DNA of 64,000 bases from Marinobacter confluentis (GCF_004785685.1 NZ_SRPF01000006.1:1-64000); one strand, 5' to 3'. Shown: positions 15,921 through 25,483, numbered from the stretch's first letter. Program-made: numbers and translations. Notes: generated by a model not told the origin, from the sequence alone.

Positions 15921-17696
15921 TCAGGCTGCCCAGTGGTCGTCATCCAGATCCATCATCGAATCCTTGCCGGTTTCGATGTCCTGCTTCAGCTGCTCGATTT
16001 CCGGAAGAATCTTCTCGAAGTAGAAGCGGGCGGAAATCAGCTTGCCTTCCAGCAGCGGCTTGTTGCCCTCGCCCGTGTCGAGCTGGGCCTGGGCCACGCC
16101 CGCCATCCTGGACCAGAGATAGGCGATAACGGTCAGTGCCGTCAGGCGGAGGTAGGGTGTTGCCGCTGCGCCCGCTTGCTCCGGATCTTTCGGGGCATTC
16201 TGGGCAATCCACATAGTGGCAGATTCCAGCGCCTTGACGGCGCCTTTCAGCTGCTCGCGGTGCGGCGCCTCTGGATTATCCTTGAGGAAGCCAGTCAGCT
16301 CGCCAAACAATGTGCGCACCAGTTGGCCACCTTTGATGCTCAGTTTCCGGCCGACCAGATCCATGGCCTGAATGCCATTGGTGCCCTCGTAGATGCGGGC
16401 AATTCGACCATCTCTGACCAGCTGTTCCAGTGGCCAGTCAGTGGTGAAGCCGGAACCGCCGAGTACCTGGAGCCCGGTGTCCGCATTCTTGTAGCCCTCG
16501 TCGGTAAGGAATGCCTTGACGACGGGCGTCAGCAGTTGCACCAGGTCGTCAGAGCTCTCACGCACGGCCTCATCCGGATGGGCAACCGACAGGTCCAGTT
16601 TCTGGCCGGTGAACAGCGCCAAGGCGCGCATGCCTTCGTTCAGAACTTTCTGGCGCATCAGCATGCGACGCACATCCGGGTGGACAATGATCGGGTCCGC
16701 CGGGCCGTCGGGGTTCTTGGGGCCACTCAATGAACGGCTCTGCAGGCGCTCGCGGGCAAAGCCCAGGCTTTCCTGATAGGCCATTTCCGCCAGGCCCAGG
16801 CCCTGCATGCCAACCATCAGACGGGCTTCATTCATCATGGTGAACATGGCGCGCATGCCGTCGTTGGGCTCGCCCACCAGCCAGCCTTTGGCACCTTCAA
16901 AGTTCATGACACAGGTAGCTGAACCCTTGATGCCCATCTTGTGCTCGAGACCGCCACAGAAGGCCGGATTACGCTCACCGCTGTCCGGCAGCACCTTGGG
17001 CACGACGAACAGGGAAATACCCTTGGTGGTGTCCGGGGCGCCCGGCAGCTTGGCAAGAACCAGATGGATAATGTTGTCCACCAGATCGTGCTCGCCGCCG
17101 GTAATCCAGATCTTGGTGCCTTCGATGGCGTAGGAGCCGTCATCGTTCGGCGTTGCTTTCGTGCGGATCATGCCCAGGTCGGTGCCGCACTGGGGCTCGG
17201 TCAGGCACATGGTGCCAGTCCATTCGCCGGAGATCAGCTTCTCCAGATAGGTGTTCTTCAACTCGTCAGATCCGTGGGAATGCAGCGCGCTTATGGCACC
17301 GTGAGTCAGTCCCGGGTACATGCCCAGGGACAGATTGGTGGAGCACATCATCTCATCCACGACGAACTTCAGGGTGTGGGGCAGGCCCTGGCCACCGTAT
17401 TCAAGAGGCGCGTCCAGCGCAGTCCAGCCGCCCTCGACAAATTTTGCATAGGCTTCCTTGAACCCGTCCGGAGTGGTGACGTCGTGGGTTTCAGGGTTGT
17501 ATTGGCAGCCCTGGCGGTCGCCGATCTGGTTTGTCGGCTGAATCACCTCGGAGGCCAGTTTGCCAGCCTCCTCGATCACGGCGCTGATCAGGTCAGGGGT
17601 TGCATCGGCGTATTTCTCCAGTTCGTGGAGCTTGTCGACGCCCAGTACATCGAACAACAAAAAGCTGAGATCATTAGCCGGAGCCTGGTATTGCAT
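15921..17696 (-). CDS. Acyl-CoA dehydrogenase with extra C-terminal domain
   Basis: 591 aa, the length of the long acyl-CoA dehydrogenase subgroup. It oxidises acyl-CoA to trans-2-enoyl-CoA with FAD, the first step of beta-oxidation. Visible features are the FAD/substrate signature CLTEPQCGTDLGMIRTKA, the KIWITGGEHDL segment, the LGGSGFTTDWPLEQLVRDGRIARIYEGTNGIQ region containing the usual catalytic Glu, and a helical domain from about 470 to the end characteristic of this subgroup. It is monocistronic with its own terminator and divergent from the SDR gene at 17850. Chain-length preference is not readable. Confidence 0.93.
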   Translation of the reverse strand: MQYQAPANDLSFLLFDVLGVDKLHELEKYADATPDLISAVIEEAGKLASEVIQPTNQIGDRQGCQYNPETHDVTTPDGFKEAYAKFVEGGWTALDAPLEYGGQGLPHTLKFVVDEMMCSTNLSLGMYPGLTHGAISALHSHGSDELKNTYLEKLISGEWTGTMCLTEPQCGTDLGMIRTKATPNDDGSYAIEGTKIWITGGEHDLVDNIIHLVLAKLPGAPDTTKGISLFVVPKVLPDSGERNPAFCGGLEHKMGIKGSATCVMNFEGAKGWLVGEPNDGMRAMFTMMNEARLMVGMQGLGLAEMAYQESLGFARERLQSRSLSGPKNPDGPADPIIVHPDVRRMLMRQKVLNEGMRALALFTGQKLDLSVAHPDEAVRESSDDLVQLLTPVVKAFLTDEGYKNADTGLQVLGGSGFTTDWPLEQLVRDGRIARIYEGTNGIQAMDLVGRKLSIKGGQLVRTLFGELTGFLKDNPEAPHREQLKGAVKALESATMWIAQNAPKDPEQAGAAATPYLRLTALTVIAYLWSRMAGVAQAQLDTGEGNKPLLEGKLISARFYFEKILPEIEQLKQDIETGKDSMMDLDDDHWAA

Positions 17697-17849
17697 GGAA
17701 ATCTCTCCTCAAACCGTCTTGCTGGTGGAAACACACCTGTTAATGACACAAATTCATACGGGCGTTTGAAATTTTTGGTTCACCGGAAATCAGTCGTTCT
17801 GAAAATATTTTTCGTACTGATGACAGGAACTTTCCCAGGGGAGCAGCAT

Positions 17850-18593
17850 ATGAAGCGCATTCTGATTGCCGGTGTTTCCGGTGCCATCGGGCAGGCACTG
17901 GCCGAACATTATCTGACGCAGGATGATGGCCTGCAGATTATCGGGCTCTGCCGGAATCCTTTGGCCGTTAAATTCGATGCGACGTTTGCCGAGCGGGTGC
18001 AACTGGTTGCGTGGGATGCTGCAGCGTCAACCGACCCGGCCAGGATCGCGTCGGATCTTGAGCAGGTACTGGCCACCGAGGATGGGCTGGACGGTGTCAT
18101 TTATGCGGCGGGCTTTCTGCATGGCCAGGGTATTCAGCCAGAGAAACGGCTGGAAGATCTGGATGCGGGCGCCATGGCCCATTCGTTTGCAGTGAATGCC
18201 ACCGGATTTGCCGTGCTCATGCGGGCTCTGGCGCCCTGGCTCCGGCACCGCAGGTTCAAGACCGTGGTGGCGATTTCAGCAAAGGTGGGTTCGATTACCG
18301 ATAACGGATTCGGTGGCTGGTATGCCTACCGCAGCTCCAAGGCCGCACTCAATATGCTGGTCCGTAATGTTTCCATCGAGTTGCCGCGCAAGTGCCGGCC
18401 GGTTGCCTGCGTTGCGATCCACCCGGGAACCACGCTTTCCCCACTCAGTGAACCCTTTTCCCGGTCACTGGCGCAACTGAAGGTCCATCAGCCGGCTGAG
18501 ACAGCGGCAAATATCGCGGGTGTGATTGACGGTTTGAGCCAGGATAACAATGGTCAATTTCTGAGCTGGGACGGTTCATTGCTTCCCTGGTAA
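17850..18593 (+). CDS. Short-chain dehydrogenase/reductase (CsgA-like)
   Basis: 247 aa. A classical SDR with an N-terminal nucleotide loop (GVSGAIGQALAEHY), a mid-sequence NAT-type motif (FAVNATGFAVLM), and the active-site Ser (VVAISAKVGSI) followed by Y-R-S-S-K. A long open frame extends about 900 bases upstream of the true start, but this is antisense to the acyl-CoA dehydrogenase and is not coding. The ATG has GGGGAG about six bases upstream. It is convergent with the ECF sigma/ChrR operon. Similar SDRs often accompany ChrR-type sigma loci, so membership in that regulon is possible but not shown. Confidence 0.88.
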   Translation: MKRILIAGVSGAIGQALAEHYLTQDDGLQIIGLCRNPLAVKFDATFAERVQLVAWDAAASTDPARIASDLEQVLATEDGLDGVIYAAGFLHGQGIQPEKRLEDLDAGAMAHSFAVNATGFAVLMRALAPWLRHRRFKTVVAISAKVGSITDNGFGGWYAYRSSKAALNMLVRNVSIELPRKCRPVACVAIHPGTTLSPLSEPFSRSLAQLKVHQPAETAANIAGVIDGLSQDNNGQFLSWDGSLLPW

Positions 18594-18602
18594 TCGATAG
18601 GC

Positions 18603-18629
18603 AAAAAAATGGCCGGGAAAATCCCGGCC
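18603..18629 (-). terminator. Terminator of the ECF sigma/anti-sigma operon
   Basis: On the minus strand a 7-bp GC-rich stem (ggccggg / cccggcc) is followed by seven T residues after one A. It lies between the convergent SDR and chrR-like genes and may serve both. Confidence 0.85.
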
Positions 18630-18670
18630 CAATAAAACGTGCTTCGTTAAAACATTGCAGATCGCGCGGC

Positions 18671-19324
18671 TCAGCGGATGAAGGGGTTCAACATCCGACC
18701 GAAAGTACCGGTCAGTTTTACTGGAGCACTAAGCACTGACAGTGTGATGCAGTCTTCGCATCCTACCGCAACGGGCTTGTGATCATCTTCCTGGTTCAGA
18801 ACCACGAAGTCCCACTGGTTGAATACTCCCTTCTGGTCGGCGAAAGCGCCTTGCAGAACAACCGTTGTTTCCTCGCCGCGATGGGTGTGGGATGGAGCTT
18901 TGCCTCCGGCCGCCAGTTTTTGTAGCACAACCTGTTCCCTTTGCCCGGGAAACCGATCGGTGATATCAAGAACGCTGACGTCGCCCATCTGGCGTTTCCA
19001 TGGAAGACTGTTCAAATCTTCACCCAGAAGCTTTTCAAGTGGACTGATGCGTGCTGTGCCTTTGGCAACCGTCGTGACCTGCTGACCCGAAAGGTCTGCG
19101 TCACTATCGATACGCGACAGAATGGAATCAAACATACCTGATGACACTTCCGTCTGGGGCTGGCTCTCCATCATGACAGCACCCAGGCTGTCCAGGGTAT
19201 CAACCCTGCTGCGGCAATCCCCACACTGGTCCAAATGAAGCCGGATACACAGGGCATGGGGCTCGCTCAGGTTGCCAGCGCTGAATTCCATCAGGGTAAG
19301 CGTATCGGGGTGGTGCACATTCAT
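18671..19324 (-). CDS. chrR: ChrR-family anti-sigma factor with cupin domain
   Basis: 217 aa. The N-terminal zinc anti-sigma domain has a conserved early His (H4 or H5) and the H-x3-C-x2-C motif (His30, Cys34, Cys37), which in Rhodobacter ChrR bind Zn2+ and hold the sigma factor. The C-terminal half is a cupin with His146, His148, Glu152 and His182 as likely metal ligands; in ChrR this domain senses singlet oxygen or related damage. Its start overlaps the sigma gene stop by four bases, as expected for a cognate pair. Ligands of both metal sites appear complete, so it should be a functional sensor. The inducing signal in this organism is inferred from the family. Confidence 0.9.
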   Translation of the reverse strand: MNVHHPDTLTLMEFSAGNLSEPHALCIRLHLDQCGDCRSRVDTLDSLGAVMMESQPQTEVSSGMFDSILSRIDSDADLSGQQVTTVAKGTARISPLEKLLGEDLNSLPWKRQMGDVSVLDITDRFPGQREQVVLQKLAAGGKAPSHTHRGEETTVVLQGAFADQKGVFNQWDFVVLNQEDDHKPVAVGCEDCITLSVLSAPVKLTGTFGRMLNPFIR

Positions 19325-19968
19325 ACGTTTTGATCCTGCAAAATCACTTTTAACTTGTTCAATGCCAGGCGCACCCGGCTTTTTACGGTCCCCAGCGGGA
19401 TGTTCAGTTCGTCCGCTACCATCTGGTGGGACTTGCTTTCCATGTATACCTTGGCTATCACGGTAATCTGCTCTTCGGGCAGATGTTTCAGGGAATCCCT
19501 TACCCTCCGCTCAGACATCAGCCGGTGCAGAGAAGTCACTGGCTCGTTTTCATGCTCACCGGGAATTTGCCAGAGATCTTCTGTCTCAACCGGCATTTCC
19601 GCACTGGTACGCTGCATCTTCCGCAACATATCAATGCGCTGGTTACGGGCAATGGTGAAAATCCAGGTTGAGGCAGCAGCCTTTTTCCAATCGTACAGGC
19701 ACGAGCGGCGCCAGATAGACACAAACACTTCCTGTACTAGCTCCTCAGCATGGTTTGCCATGCCGTTCGCCATCGCGTAATACTTGATCTGCGGGCCAAA
19801 GTGCTGGAACAGCGCGTGGTAAGCCTCGCGGTCCTGGTGTTTGCCCACTTTTTCCAGCAGTTGGCTCCAAGGGTCCTTACGGCCCTCGGCTCGTGCTGGC
19901 TTCGTATCCAGTGTGGACACCGGACGCTCCTTGACTGTTGCATGACTTGAATTCGTATTGTTCATCAT
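19321..19968 (-). CDS. rpoE: ECF RNA polymerase sigma factor (RpoE/ECF11-like)
   Basis: 215 aa. Region 2 reads AEELVQEVFVSIWRR followed by ASTWIFTIARNQRIDMLRK, and region 4 reads LPEEQITVIAKVYMESKSHQMVADELNIPLGTVKSRVRLALNKLK, giving an extracytoplasmic-function sigma factor. Coupling to a ChrR-type anti-sigma gene places it in the ECF11-like group that governs responses to singlet oxygen and organic peroxides in Rhodobacter and relatives. The N-terminal 30 residues are poorly conserved, so the start could be slightly later. I could not recognise a clear autoregulatory promoter upstream. It is not the periplasmic-stress RpoE of enterobacteria, as no rseA-type gene is present. Confidence 0.9.
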   Translation of the reverse strand: MMNNTNSSHATVKERPVSTLDTKPARAEGRKDPWSQLLEKVGKHQDREAYHALFQHFGPQIKYYAMANGMANHAEELVQEVFVSIWRRSCLYDWKKAAASTWIFTIARNQRIDMLRKMQRTSAEMPVETEDLWQIPGEHENEPVTSLHRLMSERRVRDSLKHLPEEQITVIAKVYMESKSHQMVADELNIPLGTVKSRVRLALNKLKVILQDQNV

Positions 19969-20076
19969 TCTATGCGCTCGTCCTGGATTTGTCAGTGTTG
20001 AATTTTACGACTGTCCAGAGCTGACGGATTGCCCGCTGCGAAAAAAGATGTGTTTCCAAATGTGACCGACTCAGCA

Positions 20077-21987
20077 TTATTCCTCAAGATAGGTGTAACC
20101 GCTTAATCCACCGGCCAGCTCCCCGAGCAGTTTTTCCTGCGTTGCGGCATTCAGATCGCTGGCGGCAAATTTTCGTTCATAGGCTGCAATCAGAGCATTT
20201 GGCTCAAAGTTCACGTACTGCAGCACCTTGGCCACGGTATCACCATAAATCGGGTCGCTGATGGTATAACCACCGTTCTGATCGCCGCGGACATCCACTG
20301 AATGAGTATCACCAAACAGGTTGTGCATGTCCCCGAGTATTTCCTGGTAGGCACCGGTCATGAAAAAGCCCATCAGCAGAGGCTCTCCCGGCACGTCTTC
20401 CGGTAAAGGCAGGGTGGTTTCAATGCCCTGGCCGTCGACGTAGCGGTCTATGCGGCCGTCGGAGTCGCAGGTAATGTCCTGGATCACGGCGCGACGGTTC
20501 AACGGGCGGTGCAGGCCATTGATCGGCATGATCGGGAAAATCTGATCAATGCCCCAGACGTCCGGGAGTGACTGGAAAAGCGAGAAATTGATGAACAGCT
20601 TCTCGGCCAGTTTCTCGTTCAGTTCGTCGATGATTTCCCGGTGGGCACGGTTGGCCTGGCTCAGTTGCTTCTGCAGCGACCTGCAGCAGGTTTTGTAGAG
20701 GGTTTCAGCATGAGCCCGGTCAGTGAGTGACAGCACGCCATGGGCAAATTGCGCGTGCACGTCTGCCATGGCGTGCAGTATGTCGTGATAGATTTCCGCC
20801 AGTGATCGACCGGAGCTGCGGTCTTCCAGGCTGTCCAGGTCGCGGCGCAGCGAATGCAGGGGTTCCGGGGCATTGGCCGGGGGCCGCGGGGCTGGCTGAT
20901 GGTCCTGAACTTCACGGTCGATCACATTGGTGATCAATACCGAGTGGTGCGCGGTCAGTGCCCGCCCCGATTCACTGATCAGATTGGGGTGGGGGATGCC
21001 AGCGCGGTCGCATTCTGATTGCAGGATATGGACCACGTTGTAGGCGTATTCCTGAACGCTGTAGTTCATCGAGCAGCTGCTGCGGGAGCGGGTGCCCTCG
21101 TAATCAACACCGAGGCCGCCGCCGATATCCACGGTGCTGATCGGTGCCCCCAGATGCCGGAGTTCACTGTAGAAACGCGCGCACTCACGCAGGCCGGTCT
21201 GAATATCGCGGATATTGGCGATCTGCGAACCCAGGTGAAAGTGCAGAAGTTGCAGCGAGTCCAGGGCGTCTGCCTGGGTGAGGGTATTGACCACATCCAG
21301 AACCTGGCTGGCGGACAGGCCGAATTTCGACTTCTCGCCCCCGGTGTTCTGCCAGTTGCCTTTGCCAATGGTGGCCAGCCGGGCACGAACGCCAATCAGC
21401 GGTGTCACGCCCAGGTCGTTTGCCTCCTGTAGAATCAGCGGCAGCTCTGACTGCTTCTCCACCACAATAAATACCCGGTGCCCCAGCTTCTGACCGATCA
21501 GCGCCAGCCGGATATATTCACGATCCTTGTAACCATTACAGACAATCACCGACCCCGGCTGACGGGATAGCGCCAGCACCACCATCAATTCCGGCTTGCT
21601 GCCGGCTTCAAGACCGATCTGGTTGTTGTCTGCCGCTGGCTGGGCGCGCAGCAGTTCTTCCACCACCCGGCGCTGCTGGTTGACCTTGATCGGATAAACC
21701 GCGGTGTATTGGCCGCGAAAGCCCTGTTCGCTGGCAACCTTATTGAAAGCACCGCAGAGGGTATTCACCCGGTCATGGAGAATGTCGGTAAAGCGGGCAA
21801 GCACCGGTAGCTGGATACCACGACTGGTCAGTGTATGGGCCAGCTCCGGCAGGCTGATGCTGCCAAGATTGCGACCCTGGTCCGGGTGTATCTGGACGTC
21901 GCCCTTATCACTGACGCCAATGTAGCCGTCGCTCCACTGGGCAATGTTGTACACCTCGTAGGCTGCACCTTTGTTCAATTCGCTCAT
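20077..21987 (-). CDS. speA: Biosynthetic arginine decarboxylase
   Basis: 636 aa, close to the length of Escherichia coli SpeA. PLP enzyme converting arginine to agmatine, the first step of the agmatine route to putrescine. The PLP-binding region near residue 100 reads YTAVYPIKVNQQR (Lys forms the Schiff base), followed by GLEAGSKPELM, the DIGGGLGVDYEGT phosphate-binding loop and a C-terminal catalytic region around LPDVWGIDQIFPIMPI. It is divergent from speE with about 210 bases between, so the two polyamine genes share an upstream region. No agmatinase gene is in the window. Confidence 0.95.
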   Translation of the reverse strand: MSELNKGAAYEVYNIAQWSDGYIGVSDKGDVQIHPDQGRNLGSISLPELAHTLTSRGIQLPVLARFTDILHDRVNTLCGAFNKVASEQGFRGQYTAVYPIKVNQQRRVVEELLRAQPAADNNQIGLEAGSKPELMVVLALSRQPGSVIVCNGYKDREYIRLALIGQKLGHRVFIVVEKQSELPLILQEANDLGVTPLIGVRARLATIGKGNWQNTGGEKSKFGLSASQVLDVVNTLTQADALDSLQLLHFHLGSQIANIRDIQTGLRECARFYSELRHLGAPISTVDIGGGLGVDYEGTRSRSSCSMNYSVQEYAYNVVHILQSECDRAGIPHPNLISESGRALTAHHSVLITNVIDREVQDHQPAPRPPANAPEPLHSLRRDLDSLEDRSSGRSLAEIYHDILHAMADVHAQFAHGVLSLTDRAHAETLYKTCCRSLQKQLSQANRAHREIIDELNEKLAEKLFINFSLFQSLPDVWGIDQIFPIMPINGLHRPLNRRAVIQDITCDSDGRIDRYVDGQGIETTLPLPEDVPGEPLLMGFFMTGAYQEILGDMHNLFGDTHSVDVRGDQNGGYTISDPIYGDTVAKVLQYVNFEPNALIAAYERKFAASDLNAATQEKLLGELAGGLSGYTYLEE

Positions 21988-22200
21988 CTTGCCTGTACCT
22001 GTCTGTATTCCGGGGCAGAATTCGCCCGAAGCTGGCGCTTATTGTAGGGATTCCCTGGCATGGCCGAAAGAAAAGACCGTAGATTTAGCCGTGCCAAGGC
22101 TTTAGCTACCGGCACCAGACACCTACAATAGCCGCAGAATAAACCCATCATGCAAAACGAGCACCGCCAAGGCGCGGGCATCGCCCTTCGGAGACACACC

Positions 22201-23082
22201 ATGGCAGAACTGAACGACGGCTGGTTTACCGAGATTTTTCAGGATCACGGCACCGCTTTTTCACTGAAAGTGACGAAAAAGCTCCATGAAGAACAGAGCC
22301 AGTTCCAGAAACTGGAAATCTGGGAAACCGAAACCTTCGGCAACCTGATGGTGATTGATGGCTGCGTGATGCTGACCAGCCGCGACAACTTCCTGTACCA
22401 CGAGATGATGACCCATCCGGCCCTGTTTACCCACCGTGACCCGAAAAAAGTAGTGATTGTGGGCGGCGGTGACTGCGGAACGCTAAAAGAAGTTCTCAAG
22501 CACCCCGGTGTGGAAGACGCCTGGCAGGTGGAAATCGACGAGCGGGTCACCCGCCTGTCAGAGGAGTATTTCCCGGAGCTGTGCACATCCAACAGTGACC
22601 CTCGCGCCAACTTCTTCTTTGGCGACGGCATCCAGTGGATGCGTGATGTGGTCCCGGACAGCCTGGACGTCATTATCATCGACAGCACCGACCCGGTGGG
22701 GCCGGCAGAGGGCCTGTTCGCCCTGGATTTCTACCGCGACTGCATGCTGGCGCTGCGCGACGGCGGCATCATCGTCCAGCAGAGCGAATCTCCGCTGTTG
22801 CACACCAACACCATCATCAAGGACATCCATGATGATATGAGGAAAGCCGGCTTCGATCACGTCCGCACCCTGCCATTCCCGCAGCCGGTTTATCCCACTG
22901 GCTGGTGGAGTTGCACCATGGCGGGGAAGGAAAAACCGGTGGTTTATTTCCGGGAAGAGGATGCGGATCAGCGGCCGTTTGTGACCCGGTATTACAATGC
23001 GGATATTCATCGGGGGGCGTTGGCGATGCCGCAGTTTATGGTGGATGTGCTGGAAGATGAGGTGATGTCCAGCGAGCGATAG
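22201..23082 (+). CDS. speE: Spermidine synthase
   Basis: 293 aa from the ATG at 22201; the frame is open further upstream but the conserved N-terminus (LNDGWFTEIF) starts here. Transfers the aminopropyl group of decarboxylated S-adenosylmethionine to putrescine. The class I methyltransferase-like fold shows VVIVGGGDCGTLKEVLKH, the acidic end of strand 2 (QVEID), GDGIQWM and the catalytic IIIDSTDPVGPAEGLF loop. It pairs with the divergent speA for polyamine synthesis. A hairpin follows about 20 bases after the stop. Confidence 0.94.
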   Translation: MAELNDGWFTEIFQDHGTAFSLKVTKKLHEEQSQFQKLEIWETETFGNLMVIDGCVMLTSRDNFLYHEMMTHPALFTHRDPKKVVIVGGGDCGTLKEVLKHPGVEDAWQVEIDERVTRLSEEYFPELCTSNSDPRANFFFGDGIQWMRDVVPDSLDVIIIDSTDPVGPAEGLFALDFYRDCMLALRDGGIIVQQSESPLLHTNTIIKDIHDDMRKAGFDHVRTLPFPQPVYPTGWWSCTMAGKEKPVVYFREEDADQRPFVTRYYNADIHRGALAMPQFMVDVLEDEVMSSER

Positions 23083-23096
23083 GGGGTTGGAAATAT

Positions 23097-23121
23097 AAAA
23101 AGGGCGCCCGCAGGCGCCCTT
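23097..23121. terminator. Bidirectional terminator between speE and amtB
   Basis: A perfect 8-bp stem (agggcgcc / ggcgccct, loop cgca) lies between the convergent speE and amtB genes. On the minus strand it is followed by five T residues; on the plus strand by a shorter T tract. It probably ends both transcripts. Confidence 0.85.
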
Positions 23122-23146
23122 TCTGTTTGCAGTAAGTCAGCTGATA

Positions 23147-24427
23147 TTACTTGGCGCTGACAAACTCCGGGTAGGCTTCCATGCCGCACTCGGCAACGTC
23201 CACACCCTCGTACTCGATTTCTTCGCTAACCCGCAGCCCAAAGACCGCCTTGATGATGGCCCAGGTGATCAGGCTGGTCACGAAGACCCAGACGAAGATG
23301 GTCAGGGTGCCTACCAGCTGGCCCATGAAGGTGGCGTCAGCGTCGGACAGCAGTACCGCGAAGATACCCCAGATGCCTACCACGCCGTGCACGGAGATGG
23401 CGCCGACCGGATCGTCGATGCGGATCTTGTCCAGGAACACGATGGAGAAGACAACGATTACGCCACCGATGGCACCGATGATGGTAGCCAGCAGGGGAGT
23501 CGGATCTGCAGGCTCGGCAGTGATTGCAACCAGACCAGCCAGGGCGCCGTTCAGGGCCATGGTCAGGTCAGCCTTGCCGAACATGATGCGACCAACCAGC
23601 AGGGCTGCGATCAGACCACCAGAGGCAGCAGCGTTGGTGTTCAGGAACACGTTAGCCACTTCGTTGGCGACACCGATGCCACCCAGCTTCAGGGTAGAAC
23701 CGCCGTTGAAGCCGAACCAGCCCATCCACAGGATGAACATGCCCAGGGTTGCCAGGGGCAGGTTTGCACCCGGGAACGCCTTGATCTGGCCGTTCGGGCC
23801 ATACTTGCCTTTACGGGCACCCAGCAGAAGCACACCGGCCAGAGCTGCAGCAGCACCTGCCATGTGAACGATACCGGAACCGGCGTAGTCGCTGTAGCTC
23901 AGCTCGTACATGCCGAAGACGGCATCACCGTTCCAGGTCCAGGCGCCTTCCATCGGGTAGATGAAGCCGGTCATCACAACCGCGAAGGCCAGGAAGGCCC
24001 AGAGCTTCATGCGCTCGGCAACCGCACCAGAAACGATGGACATGGCAGTTGCCACGAACACAACCTGGAAGAAGAAGTCGGAAGCACCGGCGTATTCGCC
24101 CATGTCGCCGAAACCAGCTTCAGCTGATGCAGCCAGAACGCCTGCAACCGCCGCATCGTCCATGCCGGCAACAGTGGTGATGCCGCTCAGGAACAGACCG
24201 CCGCCATACATGATGTCGTAGCCGCAGATCAGGTACATGGTACAGGCGATCGCAAACAGGGCGACGTTCTTGGTGAGAATTTCAGTGGTGTTCTTGGCGC
24301 GAACCAGGCCGGCTTCAAGCATTGCGAAACCAGCGGCCATCCACATGACCAGTGCGCCGCAAATCAGGAAGTAGAAGGTGTCTAACGCATACTGCAGTTC
24401 AAAAATGTGATTGAGATTACTTTCCAT
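23147..24427 (-). CDS. amtB: Ammonium transporter
   Basis: 426 aa, eleven or so transmembrane helices. Channel for ammonia/ammonium in the inner membrane. The conserved pair of pore histidines lies in YAGSGIVHMAGA and VGAISVHGVVG, and the family signature DYAGSGIVH is intact. The N-terminus has no extra signal peptide in the usual Gln-rich form. It follows glnK by 78 bases on the same strand, giving the standard glnK-amtB operon in which GlnK blocks the channel when nitrogen is plentiful. A GGAGGG ribosome-binding site precedes the ATG. Confidence 0.95.
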   Translation of the reverse strand: MESNLNHIFELQYALDTFYFLICGALVMWMAAGFAMLEAGLVRAKNTTEILTKNVALFAIACTMYLICGYDIMYGGGLFLSGITTVAGMDDAAVAGVLAASAEAGFGDMGEYAGASDFFFQVVFVATAMSIVSGAVAERMKLWAFLAFAVVMTGFIYPMEGAWTWNGDAVFGMYELSYSDYAGSGIVHMAGAAAALAGVLLLGARKGKYGPNGQIKAFPGANLPLATLGMFILWMGWFGFNGGSTLKLGGIGVANEVANVFLNTNAAASGGLIAALLVGRIMFGKADLTMALNGALAGLVAITAEPADPTPLLATIIGAIGGVIVVFSIVFLDKIRIDDPVGAISVHGVVGIWGIFAVLLSDADATFMGQLVGTLTIFVWVFVTSLITWAIIKAVFGLRVSEEIEYEGVDVAECGMEAYPEFVSAK

Positions 24428-24505
24428 TGGTAAGCCCTCCGCACGAGGCTAATCATTTGGCATTAAAGTTTTTTTGCGTTGGCTGATTCTGATCGTGTTA
24501 CCGGA

Positions 24506-24868
<363 letters not shown>

Positions 24869-24957
24869 TCAAAAGTCAGGATTCTTCGGGTCCCTTGTAT
24901 TGAGTTCGGGATGCTGCCACCTCGCACACCAATTGTGCGGATTGCGTACAAGGCTTT

Positions 24958-24974
24958 TAGCATCGTGTGTGCCA
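24958..24974 (-). promoter_or_regulatory. Sigma-54 promoter of glnK-amtB
   Basis: On the minus strand the sequence tggcacacacgatgcta has the -24 GG and -12 GC elements with the correct 10-base interval (consensus TGGCAC-N5-TTGCW; one mismatch in the -12 element). It lies about 115 bases before the glnK start and faces it. Two NtrC-like sites lie further upstream. Confidence 0.75.
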
Positions 24975-25016
24975 ACGCAAAAAAGTTCTTAACTTTCAGT
25001 AATCTAACAATGTAGT

Positions 25017-25055
25017 GATCCAAAATGGATCGTTTTGCTGCACCAAAATGGCGCC
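25017..25055. promoter_or_regulatory. Two NtrC-like enhancer sites
   Basis: Site one is the perfect palindrome gatccaaaatggatc (25017-25031). Site two, tgcaccaaaatggcgcc (25039-25055), fits the NtrC consensus TGCACC-N4-GGTGCA closely. Both share the core CCAAAATGG and are centred 23 bases apart, two helical turns, so bound dimers would lie on one face. They are 40-100 bases upstream of the sigma-54 promoter of glnK, as expected for NtrC activation. Site two is the stronger match. The 365-base region 24845-25209 otherwise holds only the ubiK promoter. Confidence 0.7.
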
Positions 25056-25209
25056 TTGCTATGGCAAGTGAACCAAAATAACGCACGGATTCTGTGCGCG
25101 GTTCTCTGCCGCTCGGTCACCATTATAGGGGCTATCGCCTTCAGTATGGCAGGGGTCATGGTGTGATACACTCCCGGCTAATTAACCGGCGTTGTTTGAG
25201 AGGTGATGT

Positions 25210-25467
25210 GTGAAAGGTCCGCAGGATTTATTTGCCCAGTTGCAAGGACAGTTTGGCCAGTTCGTGCCGGATATGGCCCGTGCTGCCCGTGATGATTTTG
25301 AAGCCCAGGCGCGGGCAACCGTGATGACGGTCATGTCGCGCCTTGAGCTGGTTACCCGGGAAGAATTTGATGCCCAGCAGGCCGTATTGATGAAAACCAG
25401 AGAGAAAGTGGAAGCGCTGGAAAAGTCCGTGGAAGCGCTTGAAAAGGCGGCTTCCACTCCCGAATAA
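25210..25467 (+). CDS. ubiK: Ubiquinone biosynthesis accessory factor UbiK (BMFP domain)
   Basis: 85 aa from a GTG start behind AGGTGA. Small protein of the BMFP/YqiC family: an N-terminal amphipathic part (QDLFAQLQGQFGQFVPDM), the conserved VMSRLELVTREEFDAQQAVL segment, and a coiled coil of EALEKSVEALEKA that trimerises. In Escherichia coli it binds UbiJ and lipid and is needed for efficient aerobic ubiquinone synthesis. It lies between glnK (divergent) and the glycerophosphodiesterase gene (convergent) and is monocistronic. Confidence 0.9.
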   Translation: MKGPQDLFAQLQGQFGQFVPDMARAARDDFEAQARATVMTVMSRLELVTREEFDAQQAVLMKTREKVEALEKSVEALEKAASTPE

Positions 25468-25483
25468 CGTCAGTGCGGTTGGA

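Noticed and set aside
16941..17849. Long plus-strand frame continuous with the SDR gene
   Set aside because: It is antisense to the well-supported acyl-CoA dehydrogenase; the SDR nucleotide loop begins right at the ATG at 17850, which has its own ribosome-binding site.
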